From contig CAWEDK010000032.1 of assembly GCA_963807865.1 (NCBI GenBank), forward strand, positions 91,127 through 155,126: a DNA stretch of 64,000 nucleotides, written 5' to 3'. The translations under genes and the position numbers were made by a program. Below, one piece after another: positions 27,411 to 37,154 of the stretch (its first letter is position 1; the number at the start of each line of letters is the position of its first letter). The notes under the pieces were generated by a model that saw nothing but the letters and a program-made list of their open reading frames with translations, had not been told where the DNA came from and ran no database searches. The stretch comes from VAZQ01 sp963807865. GTDB lineage: Bacteria > Pseudomonadota > Alphaproteobacteria > Rhizobiales > Xanthobacteraceae.

Positions 27411-28391
27411 ATGCGCGCTGCCAGCTACGAGAAGAACGGATCGGCCCGCGAAGTGCTGCGCGTCGGCGACGTCGATACCGGCGAACCGGGCCGGGGCGAA
27501 GTCCGCGTGCGGCTCGCGACCTCCGGGGTCAATCCATCCGACGTCAAGAGCCGTGCGGGCATCAACCGTAAAATCGCGTTCCCGCGCGTGATCCCGCACA
27601 GCGACGGCGCCGGCGAGATCGACCGCGTGGGCGAAGGTGTCGCCGCCTCGCGCATCGGCGAACGGGTGTGGGTCTGGAACGGCCAATGGCGCCGCGCCTT
27701 CGGCACGGCGGCCGAAACCATCGTGCTGCCGGCCGAGCAGGCGGTGCGGCTGCCGGCAAACGTGAGCCTGGAAGCCGGCGCCTGCCTCGGCATTCCCGTC
27801 TTCACGGCGTATCAGGCGGTCGAATATGCCGGCATCGGCGATGGCTCGACCGTGCTGGTGGCGGCCGGCGCCGGAGCGGTCGGCCATTATGCCATCCAGT
27901 TCGCCAAGAAGAAGGGCGCGACCGTGCTCACCACCGTGAGTTCGTCCGCCAAGGCCGACCTCGCCCGGCGAGCGGGCGCCGACCATGTCATCGATTACAA
28001 GCGCGAGGAGGTCGGCGAGCGCGTCATGGCCATCACTGGCAAGCGCGGTGTCGACGCGGTGATCGAGATGGACCTCGCGGTCAATGCCCACCTGCTGCCC
28101 GACGTGCTCAGACCGGAGGGCATCGTGGCAATCTACGGCGGCAGCGCGCCGGAGCCGGCGATCCCGTTTCAGTTCCTGCTGCAGAACAGCATCACGCTGC
28201 GATTTTTTCTGGTCTATCTGATGCCGGCGGCGCTGCGCACGCGCGCCACCGCGGGCATCACCCGCATGCTGGAAGCGGACGCACTCATCCACAACGTGGC
28301 GCAGACCTTTGCGCTCGAAGACATCGTTGCCGCGCATGAAGCGGTGGAGGCCGGCAAGGCACTCGGCAACATCGTGGTGCGCACGGGCTAG
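27411..28391 (+). CDS. NADPH:quinone reductase-like medium-chain dehydrogenase
   Basis: 326 residues from the ATG at 27411 behind GTGAGGATC. It has the GroES-like N-terminal fold (RLATSGVNPSDVKSRAG, PRVIPHSDGAGEIDRVGEG) without zinc-binding cysteines, and a Rossmann domain (STVLVAAGAGAVGHYAIQFA). ADHVIDYKREEVGERVM is the cofactor loop. This is the quinone oxidoreductase/zeta-crystallin branch, which reduces quinones or enones with NADPH. It lies between two hairpin elements. Its TAG stop (28389-28391) is inside the CTAG of the second one. The frame is intact. Confidence 0.9.
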   Translation: MRAASYEKNGSAREVLRVGDVDTGEPGRGEVRVRLATSGVNPSDVKSRAGINRKIAFPRVIPHSDGAGEIDRVGEGVAASRIGERVWVWNGQWRRAFGTAAETIVLPAEQAVRLPANVSLEAGACLGIPVFTAYQAVEYAGIGDGSTVLVAAGAGAVGHYAIQFAKKKGATVLTTVSSSAKADLARRAGADHVIDYKREEVGERVMAITGKRGVDAVIEMDLAVNAHLLPDVLRPEGIVAIYGGSAPEPAIPFQFLLQNSITLRFFLVYLMPAALRTRATAGITRMLEADALIHNVAQTFALEDIVAAHEAVEAGKALGNIVVRTG

Positions 28392-28482
28392 TGTCCCGAT
28401 TCCGAAGTTCGCATCGTTCTGCGGCACCCACATTTGCGAACTGGCGGCAATAACGATCCGGACTTGTGAACCGCCACACTAG
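28388..28482. repeat. CTAG-bounded palindromic element 5 (hybrid copy)
   Basis: It starts like element 3 (CTAGTGTCC, GATTCCGAAGTTCGCA) and ends like element 4 (GACTT, GTGAACCGCCACACTAG), so it looks like a recombinant of the two. Both CTAG ends supply stop codons, one to the reductase on the plus strand and one to the DUF6356 gene on the minus strand. Confidence 0.8.
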
Positions 28483-28700
28483 GTCCGTTTCGACCGCGCT
28501 GCGATGTCGGCGTGCAGGGATTTGATCGTGGCGGACGCAGTCGTCACGAACAGACAGGGAATGAGTGCGTGCACGAACGCCGCCAACGCCGCACCGAACA
28601 GGCGCACCGAAACGCCAAGGGCGACACCGGCATGCTGAACATAGTTTTCGTCCACGGAACGCGGGTGAGCAAGAAAATACCTTTCGAGCACTTCTCGCAT
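28479..28700 (-). CDS. DUF6356 small membrane-associated protein
   Basis: 73 residues. The opening MREVLERYFLAHPRSVDENY, a central hydrophobic helix (VRLFGAALAAFVHALIPCLF) and the short tail are typical of a small family seen across alphaproteobacteria, often beside unrelated genes. No function is known to me. The start has an AAGGGAC site. The stop codon TAG is the CTAG end of a palindromic element. Confidence 0.75.
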   Translation of the reverse strand: MREVLERYFLAHPRSVDENYVQHAGVALGVSVRLFGAALAAFVHALIPCLFVTTASATIKSLHADIAARSKRT

Positions 28701-28866
28701 AAATTTCGTCCCTTATCGTCGCTCCCAGTAGAACATTGTTCTCATACAGCGCTGCCAAGGTTGTAGCAACGTCAGAACACACCAACGTGGCAGCTTTTTC
28801 CCCTCCATGCGTCAGCCAACGTGAAAAGCACAGCCCTCCGAGTAGCCCGCTCCGCAATTCGTCCGG

Positions 28867-29505
28867 CTACCTGGCCGTTTGCCCGCGGTTCTTTCGCTTC
28901 CGGGCCGGCGGCTTGTGAGCGAGACGCGGCAGGTGGCGCTGGACCGCCGTCTGGATGCGCTCCGCGGTCACTCCGGGCGGCGCCTGATTGCGCGCCACGC
29001 AGCCGAGCATGCGCTGCACGAGATCGTAGTCGTGCTCATCCCGGTAGGGCTTGAGGTCGAGGTCGGCAGGGACCTTCTCCAGCCGCTCGTCGCCGATCTC
29101 CTTGACGTAGCTCTGGATGAACCGGTCGTATACGCGCCACGGAATCCCGGCGGCGCGGACCGCTGCCTGCTCGGCCCTCATCGCGATCTGGTGGGCGTGC
29201 AGGTAATGCAGGTCGAGCCGGTCGATCAGCGTCTTCTCCACCTCCTCGTGCAGGATCAGATAGCGGTCGATGTCGATCTCGCGGCCGTCGTAACGCATCG
29301 ATTCCGGCATGTGCCGGTCGATGTAGATCACGTCGCCGTCAAGGCTGTAGCCGGCGAGATAGGGGATGTCGTGGTCGCGATCGAGACGCTTGACGCGGCG
29401 CACGACGGCGTCGAGCGCACGGTCCATCATCAGGGTCGAGATGTACCATTCCGGCAGCCGCAGTTTCCTGTGCGGCGTCTCCGGATGGCAGCGGCGATGC
29501 GTCAT
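28867..29505 (-). CDS. Conserved hypothetical protein, basic C-terminus
   Basis: 212 residues. Readable marks are PEWYISTLMMDRALDAVVRR, YLAGYSLDGDVIYIDRHMPE and a helix HEEVEKTLIDRLDLHYLHAH with an H-E-x-x-x-x-T pattern that recalls metallopeptidases, though this is weak. The last 25 residues are Lys/Arg-rich (KPPARKRKNRGQTAR). No signal or membrane segment is present. I do not recognise the family. The coding pattern and length support a real gene. Confidence 0.7.
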   Translation of the reverse strand: MTHRRCHPETPHRKLRLPEWYISTLMMDRALDAVVRRVKRLDRDHDIPYLAGYSLDGDVIYIDRHMPESMRYDGREIDIDRYLILHEEVEKTLIDRLDLHYLHAHQIAMRAEQAAVRAAGIPWRVYDRFIQSYVKEIGDERLEKVPADLDLKPYRDEHDYDLVQRMLGCVARNQAPPGVTAERIQTAVQRHLPRLAHKPPARKRKNRGQTAR

Positions 29506-29649
29506 GGCGCGGCTCCTGGATGCGGGCCGTTCAATTCAACCGCCGCGGGTTCCACAAAGTCCAGCGGCAGATTGGGATTGTGCGCAGGGAACGTCTACGC
29601 GGCTTTGCGCTTAACAACACGGGAGGCTGGTGACCCCAAGGCCCGTGCC

Positions 29650-29916
29650 ATGGACGATCGATCGAACATTGCCGACACGCCGCGCGGCCAGATCGCAAAG
29701 CGGCTGCAGGACGCAATTGACGAACTGCACGCCAATGTGGCGCGGGTGGAACTGTGGGCGTCTGCACTGACGAGCTTCAGCCAGCCGATTCCCGACTACC
29801 GCACGAGCGAAAAGCTGGAGCTCAACAGAGCCCGCATGCTGGCCAAGAAAAGCCCCGGCGAAGGGGCCGATCCGGCCGGTTCCGAGCGCCGCGAGAGCGC
29901 CTCGAATTGGCCTTGA
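29650..29916 (+). CDS. Small hypothetical protein
   Basis: 88 residues from the ATG at 29650 (MDDRSNIADTPRGQIAKRLQ). An amphipathic helical first half (QDAIDELHANVARVELWASA) is followed by a polar, likely disordered tail (GEGADPAGSERRESASNW). It precedes gyrB by 130 bases on the same strand. There is no recognisable domain; support is moderate. Confidence 0.5.
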   Translation: MDDRSNIADTPRGQIAKRLQDAIDELHANVARVELWASALTSFSQPIPDYRTSEKLELNRARMLAKKSPGEGADPAGSERRESASNWP

Positions 29917-30046
29917 AATTCCTTTATATACAACTACTTAAAGCTTGCACTTTGGGCTGTACGACACTCTGATTTCGTGTCACATGAAATGCATCTTTTG
30001 CAGCTCTTTCCGCGACTGATTCGCACGACTGATTCGAAGGTTCTTC

Positions 30047-32479
30047 ATGGCTGAACCCGCCCGCCAGACTCCGCCCTCGGTGTCCGATTATGGGGCTGAG
30101 TCGATCAAGGTCCTCAAGGGCCTCGACGCGGTGCGCAAACGGCCCGGCATGTATATCGGCGACACCGATGACGGGTCGGGCCTCCACCACATGGTCTACG
30201 AGGCGGTGGACAACGCCATCGACGAGGCGCTGGCCGGCCACGCCAAGGAGGTCACCGTCACGCTCAATCCGGACGGTTCCTGCACGGTGCGCGACGACGG
30301 CCGCGGCATCCCCACCGACATCCACAAGGGCGAGGGCATCTCCGCGGCCGAGGTCATCATGACCCAGCTCCACGCCGGCGGGAAATTCGACCAGAACTCC
30401 TACAAGGTGTCGGGCGGCCTGCATGGCGTCGGCGTCTCGGTGGTGAACGCGCTCTCGACCTGGCTCAAGCTCACCATCTGGCGCGACGGCAAGGAACACT
30501 TCATCGAGTTCCGCGACGGCGAGGCGGTCGCTCCGCTCAAGGTCGTCGGCGACGTGGAGGGCAAGCGCGGCACCGAGGTGACGTTCCTGCCCAGCACCAA
30601 GACCTTCACGATGACCGAGTTCGACTTCCCGACGCTGGAACACCGGCTGCGCGAGCTTGCCTTCCTCAATTCCGGCGTCCTGATCGTGCTGGCCGACAAG
30701 CGCCACGCGGTCGAGAAGCGCGAGGAGTTGCGCTACGAGGGCGGCGTCGAGGCGTTCGTCCGCTATCTCGACCGCAACAAGGCCCCGCTCCTTCCCGCGC
30801 CAATCATGTTACAGGCCGAGCGCGACGGCATCACGGTCGAATGCGCGCTGTGGTGGAACGACGGCTATCACGAGACGGTGCTCTGCTTCACCAACAACAT
30901 CCCGCAGCGCGATGGCGGCACCCATCTGGCCGGCTTCCGCGGTGCGCTCACCCGCCAGGTCACCGGATATGCGGAGAAGGGCGGCGTTGCGCAGAAGGAG
31001 AAGGTCGCGCTCACCGGCGACGACTGTCGCGAGGGCTTGACCGCCGTACTCTCCTGCAAGGTACCCGACCCGAAATTCTCCTCGCAGACCAAGGACAAGC
31101 TCGTTTCCTCCGAGGTGCGTCCGGTGGTCGAGGGCGTCGTCAACGACGCACTGAAAGCATGGTTCGAGGAGCATCCCGCCGAAGCCCGAATCATCGTCGG
31201 CAAGGTGGTTCAGGCCGCAGCCGCGCGCGAAGCAGCGCGTAAGGCCCGCGAACTCACCCGCAGGAAGGGCGCACTCGACATCTCGTCGCTGCCCGGCAAG
31301 CTCGCCGACTGCCAGGAGCGCGATCCAGCGAAATCCGAACTGTTCATCGTCGAGGGCGATTCGGCCGGCGGTTCCGCCAAGCAGGGCCGCAACCGCGAGT
31401 TCCAGGCGGTGCTGCCGCTGCGCGGCAAGATCCTCAACGTCGAACGCGTGCGCTTCGACAAGATGCTGTCGTCCGAGCAGATCGGCACCCTGATCATGGC
31501 GCTCGGCACCGGCATCGGGCACGACGAGTTCTCGGCCGACAAGCTGCGCTATCACAAGATCATCATCATGACGGACGCCGACGTCGACGGTTCGCACATC
31601 CGCACCCTGCTGCTGACGTTCTTCTACCGCCAGATGCGCGAGATCATCGACCGTGGCCATCTCTTCATCGCCCAGCCGCCGCTCTACAAGGTCTCACGCG
31701 GCAAGTCCGAGCAGTATCTCAAGGACGAGCGCGCGCTGGAGGACTTTCTCGTCTCGACCGGGCTCGAGGACACGGTGCTTCGGCTCGCCAGCGGCGAAGA
31801 GCGCGCCGGCGACGATCTCCTCGCCCTGGTCGAGCAGGCGCGCACGATCCGCAACGTCCTGCACGGCCTGCACAGCCGCTACAGCCGCCATGTCATCGAG
31901 CAGGCGGCAATCGCCGGGGTGCTGACGCCGGAAATCTTCGGCGATCCGCAAAAGGCCACGGCCGCCGCGCAATACATCGCCCGCCGCCTCGACGCCCTTT
32001 CGGAGGAAACCGAACGCGGCTGGCAGGGGCTGTTCACCGAAGGCGAAGGCTTCAGCTTCGAGCGCACCGTGCGCGGCGTCAAGGAGGTCGCGATCATCGA
32101 TCAGGCGCTGCTTGGCTCGGCCGACGCGCGCAAGCTCGACGAGCACGCCGTCACTCTGCAGGCGATCTACCCGAAGCAGGGCATGTTACGCCGCAAGGAC
32201 GAGCAGTGGCCGATTCACGGACCCGTCAGCCTGTTCGAACAGGTGACGGCGGCCGGTCGCAAGGGGCTGTCGCTGCAGCGCTACAAGGGGCTCGGCGAGA
32301 TGAACCCCAGTCAGCTCTGGGAAACGACGCTCGACACCAACGCGCGCTCGCTGCTGCAGGTGACCGTCAAGGAAATCGACGACGCCGACGACCTCTTCAC
32401 CAAGCTGATGGGCGACGTGGTCGAGCCGCGCCGGGACTTCATCCAGGAGAACGCGCTCTACGCCAGCGTGGATGTGTAG
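30047..32479 (+). CDS. gyrB: DNA gyrase subunit B
   Basis: 810 residues, typical of alphaproteobacterial GyrB. The GHKL ATPase begins ESIKVLKGLDAVRKRPGMYI and has EAVDNAIDEALAGHAKE (N-box), VRDDGRGIPTDIH and SGGLHGVGVSVVNAL. The transducer follows. The TOPRIM part carries EGDSAGGSAKQGRNR, PLRGKILNVERV and TDADVDGSHIRTLLLTFF with the metal aspartates, and LQRYKGLGEMNPSQLWETT near the end is family-specific. With GyrA (outside the window) it adds negative supercoils using ATP. The frame is intact throughout. Confidence 0.98.
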   Translation: MAEPARQTPPSVSDYGAESIKVLKGLDAVRKRPGMYIGDTDDGSGLHHMVYEAVDNAIDEALAGHAKEVTVTLNPDGSCTVRDDGRGIPTDIHKGEGISAAEVIMTQLHAGGKFDQNSYKVSGGLHGVGVSVVNALSTWLKLTIWRDGKEHFIEFRDGEAVAPLKVVGDVEGKRGTEVTFLPSTKTFTMTEFDFPTLEHRLRELAFLNSGVLIVLADKRHAVEKREELRYEGGVEAFVRYLDRNKAPLLPAPIMLQAERDGITVECALWWNDGYHETVLCFTNNIPQRDGGTHLAGFRGALTRQVTGYAEKGGVAQKEKVALTGDDCREGLTAVLSCKVPDPKFSSQTKDKLVSSEVRPVVEGVVNDALKAWFEEHPAEARIIVGKVVQAAAAREAARKARELTRRKGALDISSLPGKLADCQERDPAKSELFIVEGDSAGGSAKQGRNREFQAVLPLRGKILNVERVRFDKMLSSEQIGTLIMALGTGIGHDEFSADKLRYHKIIIMTDADVDGSHIRTLLLTFFYRQMREIIDRGHLFIAQPPLYKVSRGKSEQYLKDERALEDFLVSTGLEDTVLRLASGEERAGDDLLALVEQARTIRNVLHGLHSRYSRHVIEQAAIAGVLTPEIFGDPQKATAAAQYIARRLDALSEETERGWQGLFTEGEGFSFERTVRGVKEVAIIDQALLGSADARKLDEHAVTLQAIYPKQGMLRRKDEQWPIHGPVSLFEQVTAAGRKGLSLQRYKGLGEMNPSQLWETTLDTNARSLLQVTVKEIDDADDLFTKLMGDVVEPRRDFIQENALYASVDV

Positions 32480-32487
32480 GACGCAGG

Positions 32488-33483
32488 TCACTGCGGCTTG
32501 ATGCCGGAAAACCGGATGACCTCCTCGGATTGCGATTTTTCCTCGGCCATCTTGAGCTGCAGCGCGTCGGGGCCCGCTCCGATCCATTCGTAGCCGGCGC
32601 GCTCGGCCTTCTCGACCAGCGCAGGATCCTTCACCAGCTTGCCGACCTCGGCGACCAGCAGCGACACCACCTCCGGCGGGGTGCCGGCCGGCGCCATCAG
32701 CGCGGTGAATATCTCGGCGACGAAATTCGAGAAGCCGAGTTCGATCATCGTCGGCACTTCCGGCAGCGTGCGCCAGCGCCGTTCGCCGCTGACCACAAGC
32801 CCCGCCAGCGTGCCGGCGCGCACCAGCGGCTCGCCTGCCGGCAGCGCGGTGGAGCCGAGCTGAGTGGTTTCGGTCAGCAGCGACTGCACCACCTGCCCGC
32901 CACTCGGATAGGGCACATGCTGGACATCGATGTCGGCGCGCTGCTTGAGCAACTCGACCGCAAAGTGCCCCTTGGTGCCGATGCCGGGGGTCGAATAGTT
33001 CAATTGCCCCGGCCTGGCCTTGGCGAGCGCGATGAAATCCATCAGGCCCTTGGCGAAATCCGGCTTTGCCAGCATCAGGTTGGGCGAGGTGCCAAGCAGC
33101 GAGATCGGCACGAAATCCTTGACGGGGTCGTAAGCCACGCTCTTGTGCAGGAGCGGGTTAACGACCAGCGAACTGGAGCACAGCAGCAGCGTGTAGCCGT
33201 CGGGCTTGGCGCGCGCAGCTGCCGCGACCGCGATGTTGCCGCCGGCGCCGCCACGATTCTCGATGACGACACTCTGGCCGAGTTGCCTGGACAGCGGATC
33301 GACGATGACCCGCGCCAGGATATCGACCGGGCCGGCCGGCGCGAACGGCACGATCATGCGGATCGGACCGGCTCCCGGATAGGCGGGCTGCGCGGTGGAA
33401 CGGCGGATCGTTGACAGCGCCGCCATCGAGGCGGCAGCGCCGGCGAGCACATTGCGGCGATTGGGATTGCTCTTCGTCATCAT
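32488..33483 (-). CDS. Tripartite tricarboxylate transporter (TctC/Bug) solute receptor
   Basis: About 331 residues. The N-terminus (NRRNVLAGAAASMAALST) is a Tat-like signal. The mature part has IRMIVPFAPAGPVDILARVI, SVVIENRGGAGGNIAVAAAA and AKPDGYTLLL, the Bug-family signatures. The receptor binds carboxylates in the periplasm, usually for TctAB, which is not present here. Its ATG overlaps the stop of the upstream Rieske oxygenase (ATGATGA), so the two are cotranscribed and the ligand may be an aromatic acid that the oxygenase uses. Confidence 0.92.
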   Translation of the reverse strand: MMTKSNPNRRNVLAGAAASMAALSTIRRSTAQPAYPGAGPIRMIVPFAPAGPVDILARVIVDPLSRQLGQSVVIENRGGAGGNIAVAAAARAKPDGYTLLLCSSSLVVNPLLHKSVAYDPVKDFVPISLLGTSPNLMLAKPDFAKGLMDFIALAKARPGQLNYSTPGIGTKGHFAVELLKQRADIDVQHVPYPSGGQVVQSLLTETTQLGSTALPAGEPLVRAGTLAGLVVSGERRWRTLPEVPTMIELGFSNFVAEIFTALMAPAGTPPEVVSLLVAEVGKLVKDPALVEKAERAGYEWIGAGPDALQLKMAEEKSQSEEVIRFSGIKPQ

Positions 33484-34788
33484 GAGGCCCAGCTCGATGC
33501 CTGGCGGCGGACCGCGTCGGTCTTTTGCCAGTAGGATTGCCAGCCGTCGGCCGGTCCGATGCCGTCGATGGCGGCGGGACCGGTGAGGCGGGCGGCGGAA
33601 GGAGCGTCGAGCACCATCAGCGGCTTGCCGCCGCTGCTCGCCTGCTCGATCGCCGCGCGCAACAGGCGGCGATAGGCGCTGATCGCCTTGTCGGACTGGC
33701 CGAGGTGCTCCCTGGTGCGGTCCTGGATCGTACCCATCGATTCGCAGGCCCACTGGTCGTGCACGTTGATGTCGGCGCCCATGCCCGTATAGGTCGCGTG
33801 CTCCTGCTCGTGCGGGTCATAGCCGTAGTCGTTGCTCTTGTTCTTGCGCGGAATGTAGTCGGGCAACTCGTAGAGCTCGAGCCGCTGGCGGCGCATCTCG
33901 TCCTTGTCGACCGCCGCGCCGAAGCTGGTGAAGATGGCGTACCAATAGTGCCGGGTGTCGTCGATCGGCACGTGCCACTGCGTGATCGTCATCTCGCTGC
34001 GACATCGGGATGCAGAACGCGTGCGGGAACAGCAGATTGGTCACCCGCACGTGGGTGTTGGCGTCGCTGATCCGCCGCAGGGTGACGACGCGCATGCCGT
34101 AGTCGGTCGGCTCGACCTCGATCTGCGGGCGCGGATGCTCGCGCATGATGCGGGTCATCGGCATGTCGGAATCGATCGAGTGGTCGCGGAACAGCTTGCC
34201 GTAGCCCTGCGACATGTCCTCGTCGTGGAAGAAGCGATGCAGGAACGAGGTGTGGGCGGGGTCGATGCCGACTTCGAGCGACTGCAGCCAGTTGCAGTCG
34301 ATCATGCCCTTGAACGCGAAGGTGTGGGTCGAGGGCGCCATGAAGCAGTCGAAATGGGGAAACGCCGGCGGCTCGCCGCCGCCCAGATAGGCAAACAGGA
34401 TGCCGCTCTTCTCGATCACCGGATAGGCCTTCTGCCGGATGTTGGCGCACATCCGGCTGCCTTCCGGCTCGGCCGGCGTTTCCAGGCATTGGCCGGTCGA
34501 CGTCGAACAGCCAGCCGTGGAACGCGCAGCGCAGCCCCTCGTTCTCCAGCCGGCCGTAGGCCAGATCGGTGCCGCGGTGCGGACAGCCGCGCTCGATAGC
34601 CCATAGCGGCCCTGGCCGTCGCGAAACATGACCAGGTTCTCGCCGAGCAGGCGCACCGGCTTGACCGGCCGGTTGCCGGCAAGTTCGTCGACCAGCGCGG
34701 CGGGCTGCCAGTAGCGGCGCATCAGCGCGCCCGCGGGCGTATTGGGACCGGTCCGGGTGATCAGGTCGTTCTGCTCGGTGCTCAGCAT
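33480..34788 (-). CDS. Rieske [2Fe-2S] aromatic-ring oxygenase (phthalate dioxygenase type), frameshifted
   Basis: About 435 residues when three one-base shifts are bridged (near 34603, 34495 and 33999). The opening SPLIKE region is TGPNTPAGALMRRYWQPAAL. The Rieske cluster motif is CPHRGTDLAYGRLENEG with CAFHGWLFD (C-x-H ... C-x-x-H). The mononuclear iron site is IDPAHTSFLHRF, typical of the single-component phthalate dioxygenase-like family. It would hydroxylate or demethylate an aromatic acid with electrons from a separate reductase. The next gene down, a Bug receptor, overlaps it by four bases. Confidence 0.88.
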
Positions 34789-34920
34789 GGCGTGGTTCCG
34801 TCAAATTCGCTTTTGCGATGCGCTCCAACTTACCGGATCGGCGCCACCGCAGGCCAGAGGCGCGCGGAACCCGGCCTTGCGCCGGGCGTTAATTCCCGGA
34901 CAGCACTTGGGAGTGATGAA

Positions 34921-35085
34921 ATGCACAAAGAAGCAGGCCATCAGATCGAAAGCGCGGTCGAAGCGCGCGCTGGCTTTCTCGACCGCCCGGTTCTCGTCAT
35001 CCTCTGTGTCAGCACGATCGTGGCGGCGCTTGCGATGGGTGTGGTGTGGATCGGCATGACGTTCTTTGGTGGCGGTGCGGTTTAG
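34921..35085 (+). CDS. Single-span small membrane protein
   Basis: 54 residues (MHKEAGHQIESAVEARAGFL) with one long hydrophobic helix (VLVILCVSTIVAALAMGVVW) and a short glycine-rich end. The start is behind GGGAGTGATGAA. It lies in the gap between two minus-strand genes. I do not know the family, but the compact hydrophobic design is that of a real small membrane protein. Confidence 0.55.
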   Translation: MHKEAGHQIESAVEARAGFLDRPVLVILCVSTIVAALAMGVVWIGMTFFGGGAV

Positions 35086-35095
35086 CGAGGTGACC

Positions 35096-35949
35096 GCTAA
35101 TGCCCCGGCAGCACCTGTACCTTCGGCGTCGTCGGCAGGCTGGTCTTTGAGACCACCGTCGACGGGATTTCGCTCATTTCGACCGTCCAGTTCTGCTCGC
35201 GCGCGGTCGAGAAAACGGTGCAGCGTGTAGGTGCTGAAATAGTGCATCGGGATCATCAGCGGCGCTTTGAGGGCGGTCAGCACCTCGAACATGCCTTCAA
35301 GATCGAGCGTCGCGCCGCCGTCGACCGGTACGAACACGATGTCGAGACGGCCGATCTCGTTAAGCTGCTGCTGGGTCAGGGTGTGGTGCAGGTGCCCGAG
35401 ATGGGCGATGCACATGTTGGCCATCTCGTAGATGAAGATCGAGTTGCCATGCCGCTCGGTGCCGCCGCCCATCCAGTTGCGGATGTTGGTCGGCACGTTG
35501 CGCACCCGCACGTCCTTGTAATGGACGTCATGGCGGGCCGGCAGGTCGGGGCTGGGCCCCCAGCCTCGCAGCACATGCCTGATCGACGGATCGGGACGGT
35601 CGGTGTAGTGCGTAGTGTGGGCGTGGTTCATCGTGACGATGTCGGGCAGTACGGGCGTGCGGACATAGTCGTTGTAGTCGGTGCCGATGCGGACAAGCTG
35701 CGGGCTCTCGATCAGGAACGTCGAGTGCCCCGCATAGGTGATGCGCACCTGGTCGGCCGCCAGCGCGAGCCGTAGCGCAGCCGGGACAGTGCGTGGGCGC
35801 TGTGAGGCGATCAGGCCCGGACAATTCTCCATCATCTCGGGCTTCGGCGGCGTCTGCACCCGCTCGAACGCCATCAGCTTGACGGCGGCGATAACGGAAA
35901 CGGCCAGTGTCGCGAGCACGATAGTGCAGAGACGTGCAAGTCGCGGCAT
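35096..35949 (-). CDS. Metallo-beta-lactamase-fold hydrolase (UlaG/lactonase-like), frameshifted near the end
   Basis: About 284 residues. A signal anchor (LCTIVLATLAVSVIAAVKLM) leads into the fold: ITYAGHSTFLIESPQ, then MNHAHTTHYTDRPD with the H-x-H-x-x-H-x-D metal motif, AHLGHLHHTLTQQQ, VFVPVDGGATLDLEG and IPMHYFSTYTLHRF. This arrangement is that of UlaG-type lactonases. An extra base near 35200 breaks the last 40 codons; removal gives the end TTPKVQVLPGH and a stop at 35096. Substrate unknown; the anchor suggests action at the membrane's outer face. Confidence 0.85.
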
Positions 35950-36070
35950 GTGACCGTTCCTTCTGACGACGCAGCCGTTTCACATCGGGCAATGCCTCAT
36001 GGCCCGCGTGGCTGAATCTGCCATGGAAAAAGGAATTGTGCCACCGGCGCACCGGGCGTCAATCAATGCA

Positions 36071-36096
36071 AAAGGCGGCGCGGGAATGCGCCGCCT
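36071..36096 (-). terminator. Rho-independent terminator
   Basis: The stem AGGCGGCGC / GCGCCGCCT is followed on the minus strand by TTTTGC, 35 bases after the stop of the gene at 36131. Confidence 0.8.
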
Positions 36097-36130
36097 GCCG
36101 AAAATTCAGTCAGAGTGCCGAGTGATGGCG

Positions 36131-37030
36131 CTATTTCGGCGGAACGATCAGCCCCTTGGAGGTGACGACCACCCAGCGTCCTTCCTGCTTGCGGATCGCG
36201 TCGACGCGGCCGAGCCCGGGAATCATGTCGCCCTGATCGACTTCGATGATCCCCATGCGGCCTTCGATGAAAGCCGTACCGCGGTGAACGTCCCGCAGGA
36301 TCCAGCCTTCGACGACGCCGGGCTTGGCGCCGTTCTGCGGCGTGATCGAGCCGGTCACCTCGCCGTTCGGCGCGGCCGCGGCCTCGGCGCGACGCGCGCG
36401 TTCCAGCGACTCGACCGCCTTGGTGAGCTTGGCGACCGGTTCAGCCTGCGTGCGCTCCATGCGCTCGACGCGCTCGGTGATGCGGGTCAACTGCTGATTG
36501 GCGCTGCGATGGCCAGCATCGAGGTTCGATTTCAGGGCAGCCAGTTCGACCCGCGCCTGGACCACCTGCTCCTTCAGGGCATTCACCTCTTCGATCCCGA
36601 ACTTCGGCCCGGCCGCAACCGGGGTCGGACGGGCCAGGCCAGTCACGACGATCGCGCCGAGCATGGCGCCGGCTGCCGCGGCTCCCGCGAGCGAGGCCGC
36701 CATGACGGCGAACGGGCTCAGCCGCCGGCGCTCCGCGACGGGCTCTTCAGCCGGGCGGTTCCCGGAGTTGAGAAATTCGGGGGGTGGCTCGGTCATTTCG
36801 TGGGGATCGAGCGGAGGCGAGTCGAGCGACGGGATGGCCTGGGACCCGGAAAAGCCGATGCGCGAAGTCTCGCGCGCCGATTCGATCTTGAGCGCCTCGA
36901 TCGCCGCGAGCGCGATCTCGGTGGGCTCGCCTCGTCCGTCGCTCATGGCCGGCGACGCCGGTGGCTCGCTGGACGGCATGAGGGTCTCGACCTGGTCCCG
37001 GATACCCTCAACGCTTTCGTGCTTGCCCAT
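36131..37030 (-). CDS. Membrane-anchored coiled-coil protein, unknown function
   Basis: 299 residues in a recognisable order: an acidic, Pro-rich N-terminal segment of about 100 residues that looks disordered; one membrane helix (FAVMAASLAGAAAAGAMLGA, then IVVTGLA); a coiled coil (about 140-210, KEQVVQARVELAALKSNLDA...RITERVERMERTQA); and a compact C-terminal domain (VEGWILRDVHRGTAFIEGR, GLIVPPK). The layout resembles conserved Hyphomicrobiales proteins without a known role, possibly cell-envelope organisers. It has its own terminator. The frame is intact. Confidence 0.75.
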   Translation of the reverse strand: MGKHESVEGIRDQVETLMPSSEPPASPAMSDGRGEPTEIALAAIEALKIESARETSRIGFSGSQAIPSLDSPPLDPHEMTEPPPEFLNSGNRPAEEPVAERRRLSPFAVMAASLAGAAAAGAMLGAIVVTGLARPTPVAAGPKFGIEEVNALKEQVVQARVELAALKSNLDAGHRSANQQLTRITERVERMERTQAEPVAKLTKAVESLERARRAEAAAAPNGEVTGSITPQNGAKPGVVEGWILRDVHRGTAFIEGRMGIIEVDQGDMIPGLGRVDAIRKQEGRWVVVTSKGLIVPPK

Positions 37031-37154
37031 CGCAAATCCCCAATTCGCCGTTCACGAATTGGAAACAAGTCCGGTTACCATTTGGTTACGATTTGGCGCT
37101 CGGCGGTGCTTGGCGGGGCGGCGTGACGATTTTGGTAAGAGAACCGTTACGGCA

